From Sapria himalayana (taxonomy: Eukaryota; Streptophyta; Magnoliopsida; Malpighiales; Rafflesiaceae), in NCBI GenBank assembly GCA_029783825.1, contig JAREIK010003424.1, forward strand, positions 1-64,000: 64,000 nt of DNA, given 5' to 3'. Of this stretch, positions 53,247 to 64,000 are shown in pieces. Each line of letters starts with the position of its first letter. The stretch's first letter is position 1. The translations under genes and the position numbers were made by a program. Under the pieces are notes generated by a model, which saw only the letters and a list, made by a program, of their open reading frames with translations, made no database searches and had not been told where the DNA came from.

Positions 53247-55695
53247 ATCAAAAAATAATATAATTTTGTTATTTTATTTTTTAAATAAAACATATAAACC
53301 ACTAAATGCATACACAATTAAATCAGTATACTCTTAAACCCCGTAATACCTAAATACATAAATCATTAAACCACTATATAATAGATAATAAATAATAAAT
53401 CTAATTTCTATTTCTATTTATTATAATTTTATATATTCATTTAATTATTTATTAGTTTATTTTTATAGAAATATTTATTACAAAATAAATTATGAGTAAG
53501 ACAAATATAATTTAATTAATTTATTTTTAATCAAAAAATATAGATTCGCTTATAAAAGAAGTAAAATTTGAAAATTAAAAATTATTATTCGGTAATATAT
53601 TTTACTTTAATTTTGAATCAATTTGGGTTTAGTAAATATTTTTTAATTAATATCTATCTTATTATTAATAGTTTATTAATTTAATTTTTAATCATTACTA
53701 TAATAACTATCAATAAAATTGGTTATATTGAATTTATTTGATGTATGATTATTAATAATATTATAATTAAATATTGTATTAACATTTCATAAAATTTTAA
53801 ATCTCAAAACCATTAAACTTGTATACATTAATAATAAATCATAACTTTCATTTAATTTTTATTCAGTATAATTTTAAATTTTATTTTAATTATTTATCAG
53901 TTTATTTTTATAAAAATATTTATTACAATATAAATTATTAGTGAGATAGATATAATTTAAATAATTTATATTTCGTCAAAAAAAATATAAGATTATAAAA
54001 ATAGACAATTTTAACAAAAAAAATTTATTATTTAGTAGAATATTTTAATTTGATTTTGTATTATTTTAGATTTTGCATTTATATTTTAATTTATATCACT
54101 AAACCTCAAAACACCTAAACCATTAAAACTGTATATCCTGAATAATAAATAATAAATCTCACTTATATTTGTAATCATTATAAATTTAAATATTCATTTT
54201 AATTATTTTTTAGTTTATTTTTATAGAATTATAAATTACAAAATATATTATGAGGAAGACAAATATAATTTAAATAATATACTTTTAAGAACAAAAAATA
54301 TAAACTTATAAAAAGAAGCAAAACATCAAAAACATTATTATTTAGTAATTTATTTTACTTTGATTTTGAATAAATTTAGGTTTTGCAAATATATTTTAAA
54401 TAATATCTATCTTATTTATAATTGTTTATTAATTTATTTTTTGATCATTAATATAATATCTATCAATATAATTGTTTATATTGAATTTATATGATATATA
54501 ATTATTAATATTATCATAACTAAATATAGTATTCACATTTAAAAAAAATTTAAAAATAGTTAAATTTTCAAAGGTACCTTAAAAAATGAGAAAAAATAAC
54601 AAAAAATAAATTTTTTGTTATATCATTGTTTAAATAAAACTTGTAAACTATTAGATACCTAAACACATAAATATCTAAACTCCTAAACCCCGAAGCCCCT
54701 TAATAGTTAAACCTTTAAACTCGTAAACCTTAAATATAATTTAAATAATTTATTGAAATATTAATTACAAAATAAATTGAATGATACAAATATAATTTAA
54801 ATATTTTATTTTTTATGAAAAAAATATATAATCTTATAAAATGAGGCAAAAACTAAAAAACAAAAATTATATTTAGTAATAAATTTACTTTGATTTTTAA
54901 TCATTTTAGTTTTGGTAATTAAATTTTAATTTATATCTATCATATTAATAATAGTTTTATAATTTATTTTTGATAATTGATATAATATCTATCAATAAAA
55001 TTGTTTATATTTAATTTATATTATATATTGTTATAATAAGTATTATTACTAAATATTGTATTTCCATTTTTAAAAAATTTTAAAATTATTATATTTTCAA
55101 AGGTTATAAACTTTGAAAATTTGAAAAAATATAAAAAATAATTTATTTGTTATTTCATTGTTTAAATAAAACCTATAAACCACTAAATTCCTAAATACTT
55201 GAATTAATAACTTCTAAATCTCGAAAACCCTAAATAGATAATTTTTTTAATCAGATATATCCTAAATAAAAAGCAATAAATATCATTTTTATTATATTTC
55301 ATTATAAATTTAAATATTCATTTTAATTATTTATTTGTTTATTTTTATATAAATATTAATTAAAAAATAAATTATGAGTTAGACAAATATAATTTATATA
55401 AATTATTTTTCATCAAAAAAATATAGATAAACATATTAAAAGAAAAAAAAATTAAAAACATAAAATTATTATATAGTAACATAATTTGCTTTGCTTCTGA
55501 ATCATTTTAGATTTTGTAATTATATTTTAATTGATATCTATTTTATTAATACTAGATTATTATTTTATTTTTTTGATAATTATTAGAATATTTATCAATA
55601 AAATTAATTATATTGAATTTATATGAAATATAAATATTATGATTATTATAACTAAATATTGAATTCACTTTTGAAAAAAAATTTAAAATTATTAT

Positions 55696-55723
55696 ATTTT
55701 CAAAGGTTATAACCTTTGAAAAT
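55696..55723. repeat. Perfect 28-bp satellite palindrome
   Basis: Identical to the palindrome at 20,226-20,253. Confidence 0.88.
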
Positions 55724-56294
55724 ATCAAAAATTAATAAAAATAATTTTTTGTTATTTTATTTTTAAAATAAAACCTATTAACCTCTAAATGCATACACAA
55801 TTAAATCACTAAACTTCTAAACCCCGTAATATATAAATACATAAACCATAAAACTGCTATATAATACATAATAATTAATAAATCTAATTTTTATTTCTAT
55901 TTATTATAATTTTAAATATTCATTTTAATTATTTATTAGTTTATTTTTATAGAAGTATTTATTACAAAATAAATTATCAGTGCTACAAATATAATTTAAA
56001 TAGTTTATTTTTAATCAAAAAAGATATATACGCTTATAAATGAAATAAAGTTTAAAAATTAAAAATTATTATTCAGTAATATATTTTACTTAAATTTTGA
56101 ATAAATTTGTGTTTTCTAAATATTTTCTAATTAATATCTATCTTATTATTAATTGTTTATTAATTTAATTTTTGATCATTATTATAATATCTATCAATAA
56201 AATAGTTTATATTAAATTTATATGATATATAATTATAAATATTATTATAAATAAATTTTGTATTCACATTTCAGAAAATCTTAAATTTTATTAT

Positions 56295-56322
56295 ATTTTC
56301 AGAGGTTATAACCTCTGAAAAT
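56295..56322. repeat. Perfect palindrome with symmetric variant (CAGAGG/CCTCTG)
   Basis: The left arm is ATTTTCAGAGGTTA with an exactly complementary right arm. Both arms carry the change from CAAAGG to CAGAGG, so symmetry is preserved. Confidence 0.88.
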
Positions 56323-57540
56323 TAGAACATATTACAAATATTTTTTTGTTATTATATTGTTTAAATAAAACCTATAAAATACTAAATGCCTAAAAACAAA
56401 AATCTATAAACTCCTAAATGTCCAAACTATTAAACTGGTATACATTAATAATAAATCATAAATCTCATTTTAATTTTATTCAGTATAATTTTAAATTTTT
56501 ATTTTAATTATTTATTAGTTTATTTTTATAGAAATATTAATTACAAAATAAATTATTAGTGAGACAGAACTAATTTAAATTAAAATAATATCCCTAAAAA
56601 ATAAATAACAAATCTAATTTTTTTTCATTATAATTTTAAATATTCATTTTAATTATTTATTTGTTTATTTATATAAAAATATTGAAATACAAAATAAATT
56701 GAGCTAGACAAAAATAATTTATATAAATTATTTTTCATCAAAAAATTATAGATAAACTTTTTTCAAATAAAAAAAATTTTCAAAACAAAAAATTATTATA
56801 TAATAATATATTTTGCTTTGCTTCTAAATCATTTTAGGTTTTTTAATTATATTTTATTTGATATCAATCTTATTAATAATAGATTATTAATTTATTTTTT
56901 GGTTATTATTAGAATATTTATCAATATAATTGTTTATATTGAATTTACATGATATATAATTATAAAGATTATTATAACTAAATATTATATTTACATTTGA
57001 AAATAATTTTAAAATTATTTTATTTTTAAAGGTTATCATCTTTGAAAATGAGATAAAATCACAAAAATAATTTTTTTGTTATTTTATTGTTTATATAAAA
57101 CCTATAAACTACTAAATGCCTAAATGCATAAATCATTAAACTCCAAAACCCCAAAACCCAAAACCCTTAAATACTTAATCATTAAAACCATCTTTAAAGG
57201 TTTAAGAATTTATAAATATTATATAAATATCAATCAATAAATAATAGTTTATTAATTTATTTTTTGATCAATATTATATTTATATTTATATTTAGTTTAT
57301 TAATATCTATCAATAAAATTGTTTATTTTTAATTTACATGATATATAATTATTAAGTTTATTATAACTAAATATTGTATTCACATTAGAAAAGAATTTAA
57401 AAATTATTATATTTATAAAGGTTATAACCTTAAAAATTTATAAAAAATTTGAAAAATAATTTTTTTGTTATTTCATTATTTAAATAAAACATATAAACTA
57501 CTAAATGCCTAAACACTTAATTTACTAAACTACTAAACCC

Positions 57541-59990
57541 TGATACTAGTGCACCACACACAGGAACACAGTACCAACGTGCACATATTCTTGTCCATTT
57601 TGTGTAGCATTTAGAGGGGCCAGCAAGTCCTGGAAGCAGCCAGAAGTATGGTTCACCAGCTTGTAGAGGGCCTCACTAGCAAGCCGGGATGATAACATTC
57701 ATACAACTGATGAGACCGAACAAAGCAGTCGGGAGTAAACCCAGGAGTATCTAGGAGTGGGTCCCACTAGCCCTATCAGGCAGCATAGAGGGCCACCCAA
57801 CCATCGCCCAACAGGAGTAGCGTGTAATCCATGATTAATTGGAGAGCCGGAAAAATCCGAAGCATCACCATGCAAGGCCAGTAAGCAATGGAGTCCAGAC
57901 CAGCCACATGGGAGAAAAAGATTTAAACTTGAAGTTTATGTTTGTAGTCTTATTTGTATTTTGGACTTTGTATGCACCATGTACTTGTAGAGACGGATCA
58001 TGACATACTCACACACACAATCTTGTCTGTTCTCTTTGTAGCATGCAATGAGCGAAACTGGACCCATTAGTATCTCTAAGTGGGGCCCACTAATGCACTT
58101 TGAAAATACACATTAGGCGATGCTACACTTCCGTGAGCAGAAGACCCATCTTTATAGCATTTTGTAATTTTACTTGAATTCTAGCTTGGTTATATGCATA
58201 GATAATTAGACAATGAGATGGACCTAATCACACATGCACACTGATGCATGCATATTTTTTGATATTTTGTCGGTGCAACATACAGCCACTTCTTGGAGCA
58301 CGAGGAGGAATCATTCTAACCCAAGAGATACTCTTTTGAGGATCATTGGAGCAAAAGAATGTGGATTTCAGATGTGAGAATGAATTGACAAACTGTCATA
58401 GATATGGACTTGTGGATTTATGGGTATTCAGTTTTACATGTATTCCATTGCATAGCAATGACATTAGCAAACGCTTGATGCTGCATGTCACAAACATGCA
58501 CAATCTTATATTTGCACAATTTTAATATGGTGCATCATTCAGGTTCCTCCAAAAGGCTTGGACAAATCCGAGTGGAAAGGACACAGTGCGCATAATGACT
58601 CAATGCCAACTCTGAAGTCCGGGATTGCCCGTTGATTTTAGTTGTATTCGTACGCTTGGAATTATTAGGCATTATGTTTTTTTATGTATTTTATGCATAA
58701 AATCATTAAGGTGCATAGGATTGGTGGGCTGGCCTAAATTAGTCAGCTTTTTAGTCTCTTGTAAGTTGTGTGCCTAAATTATAAATAAAGTGTGTATTTT
58801 CCAAAAAAAAAACCATAAAACCTAAACTTTAAATCCTAAACCTTAAACCATAAACTATAACCCTGGTCCATAAACCCTAAATCCTAAATCTAATGCTTTG
58901 CACTTTTATAATCAAATGACTAAGTGTTAAATTTAAATTGAAATTCACAACTTTTAGGAATGTCATAGATTTATCTTTTTGTATATGTAACACAAAGTCA
59001 TGACTCAAGGGGTGAGTTATGGATTCAGTCTCTTTCTTGCTTTAGATTATTGTAGCATTAGCAATGGTCATGATTATATATTTTGTCTCTAGAACACAAA
59101 ATCATATCGATGAGAATATGCCATAACTTGTGTCTCTCTGTTGAACATATTATTATGACACTAAGAATGATCATGAATACATATTTAATCACTATAATAC
59201 TGGGCATAGTATTGGATATGACCATAGCTTGTGCATTTTATCTTTATATTGCAAAGTCATTGCACTAGGAATGATTGTAACTTTGGACATTCCTCAAGAG
59301 CAAAAGTCATGACCTTATAAATAGTTAAAGCTCGAATACTACTCTTTATAACATTCTATAGCTAAAATTCTTGGGATTGAAAATATCACCATGGCTTTTT
59401 CCTTTGATTTGTGACCTCAAGTGTAGATATGCAAGACTAATATTTTGAGCAATGATTAAAACCTTGTATACATTTGAATATGATTCATTTACACCTTTTT
59501 GGGTATTGTGAGCTTGTATACATAACTCATTTAATATAAAAAGAAAGAAATGATACTTTTCATATCCATGAGGATATAAAAAAGGGGCTTAGACATGCCA
59601 ATAAAATAAGTTTTTTGATTCTTTATTGAAAGAGAGCCCATACTTCTTGCCCTGCTCAAACCACCCTGGGGCTAGTTTGTTCGAATAGGCTATAAGGTGG
59701 TTATTTTTTTAGATGTGAACTTTGTTTTAAAAAAATTGCTTCGAGTGTGTTCATGAGAGATATTTTAGAAGAAATTATAATAATCAATATATATAGCATC
59801 CTCAACAAATAGCTATTTCAACACATAGGGGTACAACTTTGGTTTAGTCTGTTAGCATACATCACTCAAATTACCTTTAATAGCCCAGTGATTCAACATC
59901 AAATATGATGAGACATAATAGAGATAATGTAAAAGCTCTTATTATTTTGGTTAGAGCTTTAGCAATCATTCTAGAGTTGAGAGAGGAACA
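57541..59990 (+). repeat. Composite repeat unit U, copy 4
   Basis: Starts 'tgatactagtgcaccacaca' after satellite 'ctactaaaccc' and ends at 'gagaggaacaaaataaatta'. AATAAA and an A-tract lie near 58,785-58,809, the telomere-like tract at about 58,809-58,892 and the ~52-bp repeats at about 58,985-59,310 (the ORF at 59,083-59,268 lies here). Unlike the other copies, its right edge runs directly into 'ttatattttcaaaggtt', a different monomer position, so the right flank has been deleted or exchanged. Confidence 0.85.
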
Positions 59991-60390
59991 AAATAAATTA
60001 TTATATTTTCAAAGGTTATAACCTATGAAAATGATAACAAAGTATAGAAAATTTTTTTGTTATTTTATTTTTTTATATTAAACCTATAAACCACTAAAAG
60101 CATAAAATATAAATCGATAAACTTCTAACGACAAAAACTTTAAATACTTAAACTATTAAACTAGTATACATTAATAATAAATCTTAAATATCATTTTAAT
60201 ATTTATTCAGTATTATTTTAAATTTTTATTTTAATTATTTATCAGTTTATTTTTATAGAAATATTAATTACAAAATAAATTATTAGTTAGACGGATCTAA
60301 TTTAAATTAAACCAATATCCCTAAATAATAAATAATAAATCTCAATTTTTTTTTCATTATAATTTTAAATATTCATTTTATTTATTTATT

Positions 60391-60404
60391 TATATATATA
60401 TATA
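60391..60404. repeat. Short (TA)n run
   Basis: Seven TA units within a B-type monomer, in a different position from the E-C runs. Confidence 0.55.
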
Positions 60405-61514
60405 AATATTAATTACAAAATAAATTGAGTTGGACAAATATAATTTTTATAAATTGTTTTTTATCTAAAAATTATAGATAAACTTATATAGTAATATAAA
60501 TTTCAAAGCAAAAAATTATTATATAGTAATATATTTTGCTTTGCTTATGAATCATTTTAGGTTTTATAATTATATATTAATTGATATCTATCGCATTAAT
60601 AATAAATTATTAATTTATTTTTTGATCATTATTAGAATATTTATCAATAAAATTGTTTATATTGAATTTATTTGATATATAAATATAATGATTATTATAA
60701 CTAAAGATTGTATTCACATTTTAAAAAAATTTATAAATTATTAGATTTTGAAAGGTTATAAATCTTTGAAAAAATCAAAAAATAATAAAAACATATTTTT
60801 TGTTATTTTATTTTTTAAATAAAACCTATAAACCACTAAAAGCCAAAAAACATAAATTGCTAAACTTCTAAACGACAAAACTTCTAAATACTTAAACCAT
60901 TAAACTGGTATACATTAATAATAAATAATAAATCTCATATTAATTTTTATTCATTATTATTTTAAATTTTTATTTTAATTATTTATCAGTTTATTTTTAT
61001 AGAAATATTAATTACAAAAAAAATTATTAGTGAGACAGATCTAATTTAAATTAAAAAGGTATCCCTAAATATTAAATAATAAACCTTATTTTTTTTAATT
61101 ATAATTATAAATATTCTTTTTTATTATTTATTTCTTTTTTTATATATAAATATTAAATACAAAATAAATTGAGTTAGACAAATATAATTTATATATATTA
61201 TTTTTCATCAATAAATTATAGATAAACTTTTTAAAATGAAAAAAAAATATTTAAACAAAAAATTATTATATAGTAATATATTTTGCTTTGCTTCTGAATC
61301 ATTTTAGGGTTTATAATTATATTTTAATTAATATCTATCTTTCTTTTTAATTGATATCTATTTTATTAATAATTGTTTATTAATTAATTTTTTGATCATT
61401 ATTAAAATATTTATCAATAATATTTTTTATATTGAATTTATATGTTATATAAATATAATGATTATTATAACCAAATATTGAATTCACTTTTTAAAAAAAT
61501 TTAAAAATTATTAT

Positions 61515-61542
61515 ATTCCAAAGGTTTATAACCTTTGGAAAT
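61515..61542. repeat. Near-perfect palindrome with symmetric variant (CCAAAGG/CCTTTGG)
   Basis: The left arm ATTCCAAAGGTT and right arm AACCTTTGGAAAT both carry the TTC-to-TCC type change and differ only by one T in arm length. This is a third case of a paired change. Confidence 0.7.
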
Positions 61543-64000
61543 ATCAAAAAAAAAATAAAAATAAATTTTTTGTTATTTTTTTTTTCAAATAAAACCTATA
61601 AACCACTAAATGCATACACAGTTATATCAGTAAACACCTAAACCCCATAATGCCTAAATAGATAAACCATTAAACAGCTATATACTACTTAATAATTAAT
61701 AAATTTAATTTTTATTTCAATTTATTATTTTTTAAATATTCATTTTAATTATTTATTAGTTTATTTTTTTAGAAATTTTTATTACAAAATAAATTATGAG
61801 TGCGAAACATATAATTTAAACAATTTATTTTTAATCAAAAAAAAATATTCGCTTTTAAAAGAGTATAAAAAGAAGTATTATAAAAAATTAAAAATTATTA
61901 TCAACTAATATATTTTACTTTAATTTTGAAACAATTTGGGTTTTGTAAATATTTTTTAATTAATATCTATCTTTTTATAAATAGTTTATTAATTTAATTT
62001 TTGATCATTATTATAATATCTATCAATAAAATTGTTTATATTTATTTTATATGATATAGAATTATTAAAATTATTATAACTAAATATTGTATTCAGATTT
62101 CAAAAAACTTTAAATATTATTAAATTTTAAAAAGTTAAAACATTTGAAAATGACAAAATTACAATTTTTTTTCTTATTTTATTGTTTAAATAAAACATAT
62201 AAATCACTAAATGCCTATAACCATAAATTGCTAAACACCTAAATGACAAAACCTCAAAATACTTAAACCATTAAACTGGTATACATTAATAATAAATCAT
62301 AAATCTCATTTTAATTTTTATTCAATATAATTCTAAATTTTTATTTTAATTATTTATCAGTTTATTTTTATATAAATATTAAATACAAAATAAATTATTA
62401 GTGAGAAAGATATAACTTAAATTAAACCAGTATACCCTAAATAATAAATAATAAATCTCATTCTTTTTCATTATAATTTTAAATATTCATTTTATTTATT
62501 AATTTTTTATTTTTATATAAATATTAATTAAAAAATAAATTAAGTGTTAGACAAATATAATTTATGTAAATTATTTTTAATCAAAAAAATATAGATAAAC
62601 TTTTTAAAATAAAAAAAATTTCAAAACAAGAAATTATTATATAGTAATATATTTTTCTTTGCTTATGAATCATTTTATATTTTGTAATTATATTTTAATT
62701 CATATCTATCTTATTAATATTATTTTTATTAATTTATTTTATGATTATTATTAGATTATTTATAACTAAAATTGTTTATATTGAATTTATATGATATATT
62801 AATATAATGATTTTCATAACTAAATACATAAACCATTAAACTGCTATATAATACATAATAATTAATAAATCAAATTTTAATTTCTATTTATTATAGTTTT
62901 AAATATTCATTTTAATTATTTATTAGTTTATTTTTATAGAAATATTTATTATAAAATAAATTTTGAGTGCGACAAATATAATTTAAAGAATTTTCTTTAA
63001 TCAAAAAAAATATATACGCTTATAAATGAAGTAAAAATTTAAAAATAAAAAATTATTATCTAGTAATATATTTTACTTTAATTTTGAATCAATTTGAATT
63101 TTGTAAATATTTTTTTATTAATGTCAATCTTATTATTAATAGTTTATTAATTTAATTTTTGATCTTTATTATAATATCTATCAATAAATTATTTATATTG
63201 AATTTATATCATATATAATTACTAATATTATTATAACTAAATATTGAATTCAAATTTCAAAAAATTTTAAATATTATTATATTTTCAAAGGTTATAACCT
63301 ATGAAAATGAGAAAAAATTACAAATTTTTTTTTGTTATTTTTTTGATTAAATAAAACCTATAAACCACTAAATGCTTAAAAACGTAAATCACTAAACTTC
63401 TAAAAGACAAAATCTCTAAATACTTAAACCATTAAACTAGTATACATTAATAATAAATCATAAAAATTTTAATTTTTAATCAGTATAATTTTAAATTTTA
63501 ATTTTAATTAATTTTCAGTTTATTTTTATAGAAATATAAAAAACAAAATACTTTATTAGTAAGACAGATCTAATTTAAATAAGACCGGTATACACTAAAC
63601 AATAAATAATAAATAATAAATCTCATTTTTTAATTATAATTTTAAATATTCATTTTAATGATTTATTTGTTTATTTTTATATAAATATTACTTACAAAAT
63701 AATTTATGAGTTACACAAATATAATTTATATAAATTATTTTTCGTCAAAAAATTATAGATAAACTTTTTAAAAGAAAAAAAAATTTTAAAACAAAAAATA
63801 TTTTATAGTAATATATTTTGATTTGCTTCTGAATCATTTTAGGTTTCGTAATTATATTTTAATTGATATTTATCTTATTAATAAAAGATTATTAAGTTAT
63901 TTTTTCATCATTATTAGAATATTTATCAATAAAAATGTTTAAATTGAATTAATATGATATATAAATATAATGATTTTTAATACTATATATTGTAATTACT

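Larger units (their letters stand above)
52661..57540 (+). repeat. Satellite block S8, forward polarity
   Basis: Tail, p (about 52,755-52,790), B, A, a shortened G (about 53,940-54,110), F (junction about 54,717-54,775), D, B, A, p (about 56,560-56,590), B, p, M. Perfect palindromes lie at 53,219-53,246, 55,696-55,723 and 56,295-56,322. The minus-strand ORF at 53,114-53,317 is satellite. No gene is seen. Confidence 0.88.
54770..59990 (+). repeat. Higher-order repeat copy 3 (D-B-A-p-B-p-M-U, X absent)
   Basis: Same order of monomer types as 1943-7850 but lacking the X monomer. The satellite directly before U4 (about 57,420-57,540) matches the M monomer near 4,670-4,800 and not X. The shared marker 'accatctttaaaggt' is near 57,186. 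This suggests loss of one monomer by unequal exchange. Confidence 0.68.
59991..64000 (+). repeat. Satellite block S9, forward polarity, runs off the window
   Basis: Forward monomers alternate A, p, B: p junctions lie near 60,290-60,320, 61,030-61,060, 62,400-62,435 and 63,560-63,595. A TA run lies at 60,391-60,404. The block ends inside a B-type monomer at the window edge. No gene is visible. Confidence 0.88.

Noticed and set aside
1..64000. CRISPR array or bacterial origin for the regular repeats
   Set aside because: The ~600-bp unit, its divergence, and plant transposase relics with introns rule this out.

Overview
The window is very AT-rich nuclear DNA, almost certainly from a flowering plant. 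Three lines of evidence support this: relics of a hAT-superfamily transposase (BED zinc finger, RNase H-like core, C-terminal dimerisation domain, GT-AG introns), degenerate plant-type CCCTAAA telomere-like tracts, and long blocks of diverged tandem repeat typical of heterochromatin. I see no intact protein-coding gene, no rRNA, tRNA or CRISPR, and no bacterial-type operon. The apparent ORFs are chance openings in AT-rich repeats or pieces of broken transposase.

About three quarters of the window is an old satellite with a monomer of about 600 bp. Each monomer carries, in order, a degenerate telomere-like tract (CTAAAC-type units), AT-rich spacer, a 28-bp palindrome built on ATTTTCAAAGGTTA and its complement, and a second A/T-rich dyad. 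Monomers fall into recognisable types that recur in a fixed order, so the array is a higher-order repeat (HOR). I use my own labels: A, B, C, D, E, F, G and X for monomer types, M for a partial monomer, and p for a short deletion-derived piece. Satellite polarity is forward from 1 to about 22,610, reversed from 24,214 to about 48,884, and forward again to the end.

Two kinds of non-satellite DNA are embedded. Four copies of a 2.3-2.5 kb GC-richer composite unit (called U here) lie at 5,391-7,850 (+), 33,503-35,958 (-), 50,379-52,660 (+) and 57,541-59,990 (+). Their left satellite junction is essentially the same and their orientation relative to the satellite is always the same, so they look like one ancestral insertion amplified with the array. 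The first half of U ends in AATAAA plus an A-tract, like a retroposed transcript. The second half begins with a telomere-like tract and contains degenerate repeats of about 52 bp. The other inserts are three fragments of one hAT element at 13,421-16,662 (-), 22,611-24,213 (+) and 39,980-41,960 (+). All share an in-frame stop, and the two that span it share a second. The 5' end of copy 1 and the 3' end of copy 2 abut the same 8-bp satellite site, so these too appear to be one dead insertion copied with the satellite.

The window therefore records how a plant satellite block grows, by unequal exchange, segmental duplication and inversion, and carries dead transposons as passengers. I found no convincing new enzymatic or defence system. 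The most unusual observations are the symmetric (paired) substitutions in the satellite palindrome, the telomere-like segment within every monomer, and the shared-junction evidence for passenger amplification.
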